Origin: Terana coerulea
Lineage: Eukaryota > Basidiomycota > Agaricomycetes > Polyporales > Phanerochaetaceae
Reading direction: 5' to 3'
Assembly (NCBI GenBank): GCA_024811115.1
Contig: JAKOGH010000268.1
Span: forward strand, 1-41,741
DNA: 41,741 nt
Part shown: positions 10,357-20,643 of the stretch, in pieces
How the letters are laid out: each line of letters begins with the position of its first letter
How positions within the stretch are numbered: the stretch's first letter is position 1
The notes under the pieces: model-generated
What the model was told of the DNA's origin: nothing
Databases searched by the model: none
Seen by the model: the letters and a program-made list of their open reading frames with translations, nothing else
Position numbers and translations under genes: made by a program

Positions 10357-11690
10357 CTATACACTGATGTCTACCCAAGAGAATCTCCTCACTAGTACGA
10401 GGGATGATACCGAGAGCTTGAGGACGGGGGACAAGCTGACTTCTGATCCTGAGACTACAGGTTCGGCAAGTGGAGGCTCGCGTATAGTTGTAACAACATC
10501 ATCAATATGGCCATTAGTGCTGCAGTAATGCTTGTGCTGAGGCCAGTTCTGGCTATTGTGGAACATTGTGAGGTAGGCAGAACATGTAAACAAGCAGATA
10601 GCCATATCTTCCTTTAGCACTCTTTTCCGCTTAATATGACAGCTTGCCCGCGAAGTGGACATTTGCCATTGCACCTTGACAGAGCTGACTTGTGGGTAGC
10701 TTCGATCCCGCATCCCTCTGCAGCACAAATATAGAGATTCGGATTCTTCATGACTTTGTCAACTCAACGCTCCCTCAGCTCTTGCATCTTCACCTGCTGT
10801 TTGTCGTAGACTTCTCACATCTCTTCAAGAGCGACAAATCGGTCGACGGTAAAACCAGCCGGGCAGTCTTCTTGCCTTTGAAAGCCTGACTTCTCTGCAA
10901 TACCCATGATATGCAGCACAATAGAAGTGACAAAACCCAGGGAGACAGCAAAGTTCGCCTGAACAGTGCCACGGTAGACTGCATCTATGTTCGTTATCAC
11001 CAACACCATATTCAGAACACTCTTCAAAGTAGGGCGACGCAAGAATGCACATCCTGCGGGTGCAATTTGACCTGGACACCGATAGTGTCATATTTGGAAA
11101 GACAACTTTCTGGAGTATATTCCACGCCTTCTACCGTCCTGAGGTGCACCACAACCAGTAATCAATCTGCAAGAAAATGAGCAGGAGCCTCACTGTAGAG
11201 GTTGCAAATACCTCAAAGCCATCTCGAGTATGTCATCTGCTTTTCCTTTTGCAACTCCCTTCATGACTTGAATGACATCACGAGAGTTCAACTTGTCAGC
11301 CAGAGCAAGGAGGAATTCTGGCATGAGTGGTTGATTGCGAATTGTAAAGCATGTTGCCATGAAGACGTTAAAATAGGGTAGGACATCGGGCCATTCCAAA
11401 GCTATCTCGGAGTCGCACGGGTTTTCAGAATGAGTGAGGAACATGGAGAGAAGGTTGGGGGCTTGGGTTTATGCTTGCTGAACGGTGAATGCAGTAACAT
11501 GAATAGAAGAAGTTCCCTTCAGAAGTGACTGAGATGCATGCAGACAATGAAGGAGATGGGAAGCATGGAGCTCATAGTAAAGCGGCAAGTTGGAAATCAA
11601 AGAGCGCCATAAGCCAGCATAGGCCTATATTGCATCTGGACTCTGCAGTCTCGTGAAATAAAGATGCCAACATTCCTTTGATACTGTATT
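10357..11690 (-). pseudogene. MYND-type zinc finger protein, decayed
   Basis: Minus-strand pieces in several frames read as one protein. An N-terminal helical part lies at 11190-11690 (FMATCFTIRN, EFLLALADKLNSRDVIQ), followed by RTVEGVEY-type residues near 11130 and FAVSLGFVTSIVLH near 10950. A MYND finger comes last (CAAEGCGIEATHKSALSRC near 10690, then NWPQHKHYC near 10540). MYND fingers bind proline-rich partners, and this family is common in Agaricomycetes. The damage includes in-frame stops near 11620 and 11470, a frame break at about 11040, loss of a zinc-ligand Cys near 10640, a TAA beside the next Cys, and a missing GT donor after it. The 7985-10304 element ends 52 bp from its 3' side. 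Confidence 0.65.
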
Positions 11691-11800
11691 AGGTAGTTAT
11701 TTTACTGTAGTCCTTTACATTTTCACCGTAGGAAGAAATTTTGTTGCTAAGTACTGACTTGAGGCTTGACTACTTACTGCGACTGGCAAAACCAACTTTT

Positions 11801-11805
11801 AAAAA
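11801..11805 (-). terminator. Pol III T-run terminator
   Basis: Five T on the minus strand, a few bases past the 3' end of the tRNA-Glu gene. Confidence 0.6.
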
Positions 11806-11809
11806 TATA

Positions 11810-11881
11810 TTCCGACACGGGGAATTGAACCCCGGGCTATCGCGTGAGAGGCGATAATGTTAGCCACTACACCATATCGGA
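11810..11881 (-). tRNA. tRNA-Glu (anticodon CTC)
   Basis: 72 nt on the minus strand, from TCCGATA to the discriminator A. The acceptor stem pairs TCCGATA with TGTCGGA. The anticodon loop is CTCTCAC, placing CTC at 34-36, which reads GAG codons. The A box TGGTGTAGTGG and B box GGTTCAATTCC match Pol III promoter consensus. There is no intron. An identical copy is at 17806-17877, also on the minus strand, with unrelated flanks. Confidence 0.95.
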
Positions 11882-12093
11882 TTGGAAGTCCATTCATAAT
11901 TAAGCATATCAATGGTTATAGGGACGTGACCGCCGGCCGTGAGTGTGAGCGCGCCGATGAACGCGTGAGACAGGTGGCGGGAGTCGAAAGTGGGCGCACG
12001 TCTCAGGACACGCCGCTCACGTCGACCAAGACGCTCCCTCATCGATGCAGCCTAGCCAGCTCCCAGTTTGAACGCCACCCGCGACTGACCTAC

Positions 12094-13473
12094 ATGGCGT
12101 CCTCAGCTTCCTTCCAATGCCTTACCCTCGCCTTGCTCGTCCTCCCTGCCATCGTCCTTGCCCTGTACTTCCTTACCTCCTTCCCGCACGCGCCGGACAC
12201 GCTCCTCATTCACCCCTCACTGTCGTCTTTGCCCAAACACCTCCGGTCCTGGACGATTTATCCCGAGCAGATCTATGACGGGGGCGCGTATGTGGCATTT
12301 CCAAGCGGCCGGACACGGTATTGGCTGCTTGGCCCGGAGGATGGTATCAAGGTGCGTTTCATGTAGGTGCCAGATATGCTTCGGATGTGGTGTTAATGTA
12401 TATTTTATTCTAGATTGTGCTCATTCATGGGCTGAGCGTACCTTCTATCATCTGGAAAGATGTGGCACCGCAGCTGGCTGGGAGGGGCTTTCGCGTGCTT
12501 CTATACGGTACGCCCACTGCTCGCAAACGAAGCAAGGAGCCCACTCCTAATCGACGCTCCATTCTGTTAGACCTGTATGGTCGAGGGTACTCTGATGCTC
12601 CCCAACTGCCACATGACGTCTCGCTGTACACGACGCAACTTGCTTTGCTTCTACAGTACATAGGTTGGTCAAAGTCTAATATCGCTGGCGTGTCCATGGT
12701 GAGTCTCCTCATAACGAACAAAAATTACCACCCGTAATTGACTCCGGCGCGGCAATCTCAGGGTGGTGCCATTGCTGCTGCGTTCCACGTGCAGTTCCCG
12801 CATCTCGTTACTGGGAACGTCGTATTAATCGCCACAGCTGGGATCATGCAGGTAAGCTGGCTGATTCACACAGCATTGGTACCATTCTGACCGCTCGCCG
12901 GTAGTCGTCCGACATGTCTCGGACATCCCGCTTTCTCTCGTCCCCTGTGATGCAGGTCGCAACGTCCAGCTACCCTTTCCGTGTTAGTGCCTCCCTTCTT
13001 TGAATCGATATGTACGGCTGATCGGCTGCTGTAGCTATACCTTCAACACCTGGCCAGCAACACTTCGTCAATCGACGACCCATTCTCTGAGGTCGGTTTG
13101 CTTCTTCAGCACTGAGTCCTTGCTAAACATTCAACGTGCCCTATAGCTCATTCGTATTCAATCTGCTCATCTACCTGGCTACAATCCCGCAATTGCATCC
13201 TCCATCCGCGACGGCCCTATCCGTGCACTCGCGCCCGTCTTTGCGGCGCTCGGACGGCAGACGCGCAAGACACACGGACAAGTATTGCTTATATGGGGCA
13301 CGAAGGACAAGGTTGTACCGTACGCGTACGCAGCGAGGGTGCAGGTACTTATACCAATGGCGGAACTCGTTACCCTGGAAGGAGCTGGCCATGACTTAAC
13401 AGTTACCAGAGCGGATGAGATAGTCGACGAACTCGACAGATTTCTCAAAGAGGGGCTGCATGGTGCGACCTGA
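12094..13473 (+). CDS. Alpha/beta hydrolase, N-terminally membrane-anchored
   Basis: Seven exons (12094-12351, 12414-12507, 12571-12698, 12762-12851, 12905-12982, 13035-13091, 13147-13473) give a 343-residue protein with every junction in frame. The N-terminus has one hydrophobic helix (about residues 8-28, ALLVLPAIVLALYFLTSF), so it is probably membrane-anchored or secretory. The fold follows: oxyanion-region LIHGLSVPS, nucleophile elbow GVSMGG (Ser; the motif spans an intron), acid Asp in LIWGTKDKVVP and His in GAGHDL. All three catalytic residues are present. The substrate cannot be deduced; ester, lipid or epoxide hydrolysis are all possible. An upstream in-frame ATG at 11857 would overlap the tRNA and was not chosen. 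Confidence 0.85.
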
Positions 13474-14480
13474 GCGGGCCGCAGTTCCTGACTATATTCT
13501 TCCCTACCGAACCGGCAGTTGTCAGGCAGGACACATGTGCCTAGGTTGGAACGACGGGTCTCAGCAAACCTCAGCTCATAGCGAACTCGACTTCGGTGCA
13601 TGAACATTGTTCTTCCGTGAACATAGGGGCCCTCCACCAATATGTCATGGCCGACATTAAAATTATGTTGAGCTGTTGAACCGGGCTCTACTCCGTCGAT
13701 ATGTCTGTCCCGCCAGACTTGGATAGTTTGCATACTCTGCACACGCACGGACTTACTTTGCCGACATTTCATTACCAGTTTTACTGAACACCACAGTACA
13801 CGCTTAGACTTATGGGATTCTTTGATAGGAGTACTCTAGTTTGTCTTGTTATTACATGCTTTTCCAACTACAGACGCTGCTACGGGTCTATTCTATGGTA
13901 GGATGTATCGTACTCTGCTGCCTTCGGGTTTCCTTCGTGTAGGTATAGTTGTAGGTGATGTGCATCATAACCGCTCATATAGTAAACAATACATGATTTT
14001 GTATTTTTCAGCTGTCGATGATACTGCAAATTTCATGGCCTTTCATGCAGTGACAACCAGCTGTCTCGAGCTCTCAGCTGGACACTTGCGGCGCAGCCGT
14101 ACTTGGCATGGGTCCGTTTCCCGGCCGCCTCGGCATGACATCGTTGATGAGACGGACCAAAGATACATTTTGCTCTGTTTTGGTCCCCTTATGGGTGATT
14201 TTCATTGGCGCTGGGACGAATCAATGCAAATCCTCCGACGTTGGTGATCGCAGTCGGCACGTTTTGGTCCTTGTCGAGCGTAACGGCCACAGCATCTCTC
14301 TATCCCGACGACGACTTGTTCGTGCGACGGCTCGAATTTTCGACGACCTCATCCGCTTTGCCTCTCCATTCGCACATCCTTTTCTCCTCTTACCCGTGCA
14401 TGCGGCGCACGTAACCGTATTCTGGTCCACACCTCGATCGTTAGCCTCAGTGCGCAGGCTTCGAGTCACGTTCTTCCTTC
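13474..14480. other. Intergenic, about 1 kb, no gene recognised
   Basis: Lies between the hydrolase and the PIP kinase, both on the plus strand. It should contain the hydrolase 3' UTR and the kinase promoter and leader. Open frames here lack splice structure and familiar motifs. No RNA gene was recognised. Confidence 0.5.
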
Positions 14481-16775
14481 ATGACCACGGTTCTCGCTCA
14501 ACCTCTGACGTCTTCACCGGAGAGCCTGGGCGAACCGAGTAAACTCAAGCCGACCACCTCCAACATATCCTTCATCTCGATTCCTGGATCTGGTCAACCC
14601 GGCACCTCCATAGCTCACGCAGCCATAGCGTCCAGCGAAGACGAGGTATGGTTCCAAGCCGCAGCAATGCTCTCTTCTGTTGATCAACCCGAATCCCTAT
14701 CTAAGCCATCTCGTTATGCTACCGGAAAGCGGCCCCTCTCTGCTCCCCTACTGGTTGAATCGCCGGTAGAGCTCAAAGTCGGCCCACCACCGCCATCCCC
14801 GCCTGCGAGCGTGGGTGACGAGCAGGAGATGGAGGAAGACCGTTTGCCGGAGTCTCCCAAATCCCATTCATTCTCTAACGGTCGTCCTGTCACGTTTGAG
14901 GATCCTCCTCTCCGCCCGCCCTCACCGCGCAAAGCCTCTCCTCGCATCCCTCCTAGCATAGGCCGCCGCTCGTCCGGTGACACAGATATATCATTCAAGC
15001 AACATGCTGCCTCGGGCGCACCTCGGATGTCTCGTACTCAGTCCGACGGGACGTCACTCGCACCATCAACCGCCAGTCCCGACGATGGCCTGCTACACCC
15101 GCCGAATCATCTTCCGTCCCGTCGCAACACGACAGGGTCCTCGAGCCTCCTCTCGTCCTCTTCCCGCCATCCTCCAGCGCTCGCGGGGCAGCAGCCGAGC
15201 CACGATATGATGGATGTGTCGGGGCACGACTTTGGCGAGCTTGAGTCCGATATCCAGCTGCAAGCTGAGCAAATCCGGAAGGAGCGGCTGTCAAAGCGCG
15301 CCAAGTTACAGCATGAGGCGGAGAAGCTAAAGGCGGAACATCAAGTGCACAAGCTCGCGCGGACGACGAGCTTGGTGCGCGCGCTGTCGAATCGCGGAGA
15401 GGACGGTCCACTAGTGGGCAGTCTTATTGGCGAAGGACACGAGAACTATGTGTTGATGTTCAACATGCTCACGGGTATCCGGGTCGCGGTGTCGCGATGT
15501 CAAGCGAAGATCCGGCGACCGTTGACCGATGACGACTACAAGGCGGCACATAAGTACTCATTTGACTTGTACGTCCTACCCTGTTTTTGGCAGATCCCCG
15601 CTAACGATATGGACTCAGCATTGGGAACGAGCTGACGCCGTCTACGAAGTATGACTTCAAATTCAAGGACTATGCTCCATGGGTGTTCCGCGAACTGCGC
15701 GAAGACTACTTCCAGCTCGACCCTGCCGACTATCTGCTCTCGTTGACGGCAAAATACATCTTGTCAGAGCTAGGCTCACCCGGCAAGTCCGGCTCGTTTT
15801 TCTACTTCTCACGAGACTATCGCTTCATCATCAAGACCGTCCACCATAACGAGCACAAGTTTCTTCGTCGTGTCCTCAAGCAATACTACGAGCATGTCAA
15901 GAATAATCCGCACACCCTATTATCGAGATTTTATGGCCTTCACCGTGTGAAGCTCCCGCACGGCCGAAAAATCCACTTCGTCATCATGAACAACCTCTTC
16001 CCTCCACACAAAGATGTTCACGAGACGTACGATCTGAAGGGCAGCACGGTTGGGCGCGAGTATCCTGAGGACAAGGCGAAGCAGAATCCGCGCGCTGTGT
16101 TGAAGGATTTGAACTGGATCAACAGGAATAAGTCCCTGGAGTTTGGTCCGGAGAAGCGTGCTCTGCTCACCGAGCAATTGCGTCGAGACTCAGAGCTCCT
16201 CAAAGAATTGCATGTCATGGACTACTCACTGTTGGTTGGCATCCACAACATGACTCGTGGGAATCGAGATAATGTTCGCCGCAACACGTTGAAGGTCTTC
16301 TCGGTACGTTTGCAAGCTACGCTTACTCGCCCGACATCTTGCTGACGTTGTGCAGCCTGAGGTTCCCATGCTACGGCGAAAAACAACGACAGGACCGAAC
16401 AAGGGTGCATCATCGCCGGAGGCGAGGGCCATGCGCCGCGTTGTGCGCGAGTCAGAGATCCAGGCTTTGGACACGAATCATGTCGCTCCGGATGCAGGCG
16501 AGCGACAGCACTTCCTGTTCTACCAAGACGAGGGAGGGCTCCGTGCGACGGATGAGCTGAATGGGGATCTCAACACTATATACTACCTCGGTGTCATCGA
16601 CATCCTCACGCCGTACAATACGGTGAAGAAGCTCGAACACCTTTGGAAGGGTTTCCAGGCGGACCGTCACAAAATCAGCCCGGTACCGCCGCAGGAGTAC
16701 GGTGACCGGTTCTTCGCGTTCATGCGTGCAATCATGCGCGATGGCGAGGGCGGTGCACGGTTCAAGGCGGAGTAG
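14481..16775 (+). CDS. MSS4: Phosphatidylinositol-4-phosphate 5-kinase (Mss4-like)
   Basis: Three exons (14481-15568, 15619-16303, 16356-16775) encode 730 residues. The first roughly 280 residues are Ser/Pro-rich and disordered, followed by a charged helical stretch ([20 protein letters not shown]). The kinase domain starts near residue 310. It shows [18 protein letters not shown], the glycine-rich [10 protein letters not shown], the ATP-binding Lys in [23 protein letters not shown] and the catalytic DILTPYN segment near the C-terminus. It makes PI(4,5)P2 from PI4P at the plasma membrane and controls actin, endocytosis and cell-wall signalling. All key residues are intact. The long disordered N-terminus resembles yeast Mss4. 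The gene symbol is given by homology. Confidence 0.92.
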
Positions 16776-17805
16776 GCGGCCTCTTTCCGCGCGGACAATG
16801 CTTTTGCGCCCTCGTACATTCACATTCTTTTTCTTCGGGCCGCACCGGTGTTTAGGCGAACATTCTGTCGTTGATAATCCGTACTGTACATTGCTTGGTA
16901 TACCCTTCTGTTTAGCCATGCTACATAATCACTGTCCGCACGCACGCTCCTTTGGATGTACACACCATGGACTACACTAATACATTGACTCAACACTAGA
17001 GGAATGCGGCCTGTGGCCGCAGAGCCCTGCTTGGGATTTGTAAAATCACAGGAGATACGTGAGATGAGTGGCAGCATGGGATCTGGATGTTGCGACTCGG
17101 GCCACCCCTGCAAGCCCGACTGAGGGAGGCAATATTGATATAAACTTCAGACTTGGGAGAGATACAGGTTTGTTGGCCCAGGCCGTGGAAGAGGCAACTT
17201 CACCCGTTACGCCTACTTGAACTGGTTCAAACTGGGTGAAATTAGTGCATGAATGGACGCCAACTCGCCTCGCGGGCTTCGCCTGCTTCGACTCTTTGGT
17301 TGGCGTGGTGAGACAGGCCGGCCCGGGAGAGAGCGACAGCCAATGGCAGCGAAGTGAGGACTTATGTAATCTTGGCGCTTGTTACACGAAAACCGGCTTC
17401 AATTAAGGGGTCCCAGAACCCTTGTCAAGCAAGGGGATTCTGCTGAGGATTTCCTTCGTCTGCTCGCTGCTATACATTAATGTGCCATGTCTGAATCTAC
17501 AATGCCACGAATCAGTGCGAGACCAGTACAGTAGTCCTACCTTCCTCGTGTTGACCGCGATCCGCTTCATCACTTTTTGCATATGAACTGTCCTGAACAT
17601 TTTCACCTCCCGTGTCACTGGGAGCCGCATGACCAGTACTGAGCAGCTCTAGAGAATAATAAATATCATGCAAAAGCTTCCCATTATGATTCTGTTGAGT
17701 CTCGCGGTTCAGACTGCATGGCAGGCCGCAGCATGACCATTTGGCATTTGGCATTGACGGTTCGACCAGTCGGCGCTGTTAACAGTATGGCAGAAAAAGA
17801 CAACA
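16776..17805. other. Intergenic, about 1 kb, no gene recognised
   Basis: Contains the kinase 3' end and sequence up to the second tRNA. No coding region with plausible splice sites was found on either strand. Confidence 0.5.
17794..17798 (-). terminator. Pol III T-run terminator
   Basis: Five T on the minus strand, eight bases past the 3' end of the second tRNA-Glu gene. Confidence 0.6.
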
Positions 17806-17877
17806 TTCCGACACGGGGAATTGAACCCCGGGCTATCGCGTGAGAGGCGATAATGTTAGCCACTACACCATATCGGA
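17806..17877 (-). tRNA. tRNA-Glu (anticodon CTC), second copy
   Basis: The same 72-nt sequence as 11810-11881, with identical internal promoter boxes and anticodon CTC. The flanks differ, so the copies are dispersed and the duplication did not carry neighbouring DNA that is still recognisable. Confidence 0.95.
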
Positions 17878-18294
17878 GTTACGACCTTGTTCGTACAATA
17901 GTAGATCTCGCGTCGGGCTAGTAGTGGAAGTGCCGCTAGAGCGAAGGACTCGCCGCATCGTTCACTTTCACCCCACACCAGCGTGAACCCTTTGTTAGCT
18001 CATCTTGCTGCTCCGACTCGTTGTTCCTGCCGGCTAGGCGGCTGCATTGAGTGCGATCAACAACCGAGACGTGACATCCAGTGTGGAAGTACTCCCTTGG
18101 CCGGTGCCTGTAAGGCGAGCTGTGCATGTAAGTACTTGAGTATTCGTCTGGCCGTGAATGCTTAGACTCACGGGCATATCGAGCCCAGCAAATGAACTAT
18201 TCTTGAAACGTGCAATCAAGTTGGGGTTGCGCTAATGGTAGTAGTGTCTACTTGCCGCTCTCCAATACGTACTGCTCAAGCCTTCTCCGTCTAG

Positions 18295-18652
18295 CGCGTC
18301 GAGCTCGGGCTGTATGATGGGCTCGCGATCGCGACTCTGGTGTTGCTGTACAGCTTGAAAACATGGCATGACGTGAAGAATGCTCCGCCGTCATATCAAG
18401 GTCAGTCCAATACGTCTTTGCTCCGCCCTCGCTAAGCAGTCTTGACCTAAATGGACCCACGCAGATGGTGGTCCATGGTCCCCATTCGACAGCGAAGCCG
18501 AGACACAAAAGGAGGCCGAACCGAGCGAAGAGCCTATTAGCGACGGCGACTTAGAGTCTCCGGAAGACACTCCTCCTTCCACTCAGCCTTCATCCGTCGG
18601 GTTCACGCCATCCCAGCCACCTCCTGCATGGTCGGCATACACCACCACCTAG
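18295..18652 (+). CDS. Partial gene: two coding exons of unknown protein, possibly the 5' part of the F-box-like gene
   Basis: An exon preceded by an acceptor (ctag at 18291-18294) reads VELGLYDGLAIATLVLLYSL, then KTWHDVKNAPPSYQ. It is joined across a 64-bp intron (18401-18464) to an acidic Ser/Pro/Glu-rich exon (WSPFDSEAETQKEAEPSEEP) that ends in TAG at 18652. The first exon has a hydrophobic stretch that could be a membrane helix. No in-frame ATG exists in it, so upstream exons are missing; a candidate is an acceptor-to-donor segment at about 18041-18127. The stop lies only 22 bp before the next ATG (18675). The neighbouring frame runs in without interruption (TPPPSTPSSRRS), so a one-base error could have split a single gene. 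Confidence 0.4.
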
Positions 18653-18674
18653 TACGCCTTCCTCCCGTAGATCC

Positions 18675-20155
18675 ATGTCTTTGGACGCCCTACCTATACA
18701 ACGCCGTCGGCGTACTGTGTCGTCATCTTCAGATGAGAATAGTAAATACGAAGATACCTCCACCTTCGCATCCGATATCCTTGTTAACAGTCTTCTGATC
18801 GACCTTGTCCTCTTCTTCTGCAACCCTTCCACGTTACTTCGTTTCTCCAGGACGTGCCGCGCCGCTCAGATTGCCGTATGCTCACACATCCCCCGCGCTT
18901 TCAATATCAACACACATCTTGCACGATATTTCACTGACCCCCTTGGCTTCCGCTCACTGCAGGCGCGCACTGGCGCACTCGTCTCAGGTTCCAACGCCCT
19001 TCAGTTTTTGGAGCGCACGTACTATGCCGAAGCGGACTTGGATATCTACTGCCACTACGACACTCGCGCAGAGATTGGTCACTGGCTGATCAGAGAGCAA
19101 GGATACGCATTCCGGCCTAATAGCAGACAGGACCCTAGCTTTGCCGTGGCCGTCGATCAGGCCAGAGTACCTGGGACAGTCGTCGAAGGTCCGTATAGTC
19201 GGATGAAGGGAGTATCAGCAGTGTACACGTTCACCAAGGAGGCTTGAGAACGAGGATGGGCCTGGTAGGAGATTGAAAGTGCAAATTATTGTTGCTTACG
19301 ACAGCCCTATGGCGGCTGTCTTCAACTTCCACTCCAGTGAGCGTTGCCTTTGTCTCGTAAAGCGGCGTAAGCTGACCTTCTGCCCACTTCAGCCGTAGTT
19401 ATGAATGTCATTTCTTTCTCGCATGCATACGCCCTCTACCCGCGTGCAACCTTCCACAACCGTGTCACTCTCTCCGTCCTGCCTCGGCGCCTGGAGCCCT
19501 CCGTCGAAGCCAAATACGCGCTCCGAGGTTGGAAGTTCATCTACGACGTCCCCACCAACTCTTCGCGCATGGGGTACTTCCAAAGCGCGCTTGCCGGCCC
19601 AGTTGTCTTGTACCGTAGCGAGGAATGCAGTCATTGTCCACACTGCATCCAGAAGCGGGAGGAGGAGAGAAGCATAGCGCAAGCGTTTCCTGAGGGTCCT
19701 CGCTGGATCGGCGACAAGCACAGCTGGGTTCTACCCCTTAACATGGAAGGCGTTAAACTCCCAACGCATCTCGGGGATAACCCAGACTCTCTACCGATGT
19801 CGCGCGACCCGTGCTTCGTGACGAGCTGGGAGCTCGTGGACCGACGGCCCAGAGGGAGCGGTGGCGAGGCAGGGAAGAAGATCAAGGCCGACGTCTTGAG
19901 CGCGGATGGCTTCTGGTATTCGTACGTCATCAGCGACCCAAAGCTCAGAAAAGCAATGGCGATGATTCAAGAGCTGTATGTCCATATACCTGGGCGGGCA
20001 AATCGGGACAGGGAGTAAGTGCTGACCTTGGTTGCGACGGTTATGCCGAACCGACACTGATCAGTAATTCATCCAGGTGCGACGAAGAGCTAGTGCAGTA
20101 TTGCAAAGCCATGCTAGAAAATAGACGAGAATGGGGTGAATGGTATCCCTCATAG
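18675..20155 (+). CDS. F-box-like family protein with one single-base frameshift
   Basis: Exons 18675-19336, 19393-20014 and 20077-20155 form one protein of 453 residues if one base near 19244 is discounted; without this the total is not a multiple of three. An N-terminal F-box-like helical segment (ILVNSLLIDLVLFFCNPSTL, LRFSRTCRAA) precedes the conserved core of a basidiomycete family. The core contains FLERTYYAEADLDIYCHYDT, HWLIREQGYAF, LKVQIIVAYDSP, FNFHSTVVMNVISF and YALYPRATF. After TFTKEA a TGA stops the frame, while the next frame continues with NEDGPGRRLKVQ; no GT-AG intron can explain the change. F-box proteins usually recruit substrates to SCF ubiquitin ligases, but that role is inferred. 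The extra base is either a true mutation or a sequencing error. Confidence 0.65.
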
Positions 20156-20643
20156 ATACCTTTCGTTCCGGAGTAACCGTGCGATCGACTTGGAGGTGTC
20201 CCCAGGCTCTTGCTAGATATATCGGCTGTGTTTTGTCGTCTTGCTTCGCTTTGGAAGGTGTATTTCGTACAGTAGCAAGGGCATCCCGAAGGAGCGTGTT
20301 GTATCACCCATGTACAATTGTGATTTATTTGATTCCCGTTCACTGTGTGTTGCGCACGAAATGGAACGTAACAAGATCTGGCGCATATGCCGAAGTCGGA
20401 GAAAGCGGTGCAGCATGCGGGGCAGAATAGCCTGTTATTCATATATGGTCTATTCGATCACTAATGCCTAACATCTACAAGTACTGACGATACAGAGGAG
20501 TTGCTACATTGGTAATGCAGGGGATAGCGTTTGGGTCTCGATGATGATTTTGAGCGTACATGGGAATACAATGTGTACGATTGCGGGCGATGGTATTCGG
20601 GGACATAGACATCAATACATGGCGGGCCGCGGAAATGAGTCGT
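20156..20643. other. Convergent intergenic region
   Basis: About 490 bp between the 3' ends of the F-box-like gene (plus) and ARB1 (minus). It holds two 3' UTRs; nothing else was recognised. Confidence 0.5.

Noticed and set aside
11857..12093. Upstream in-frame extension of the hydrolase from an ATG at 11857
   Set aside because: It would overlap the tRNA-Glu gene and adds no recognisable protein; the ATG at 12094 is followed at once by a hydrophobic anchor.
13846..14542. Plus-strand ORFs between the hydrolase and the PIP kinase
   Set aside because: No motif, no splice structure, and they overlap in several frames; this is probably leader or promoter DNA.
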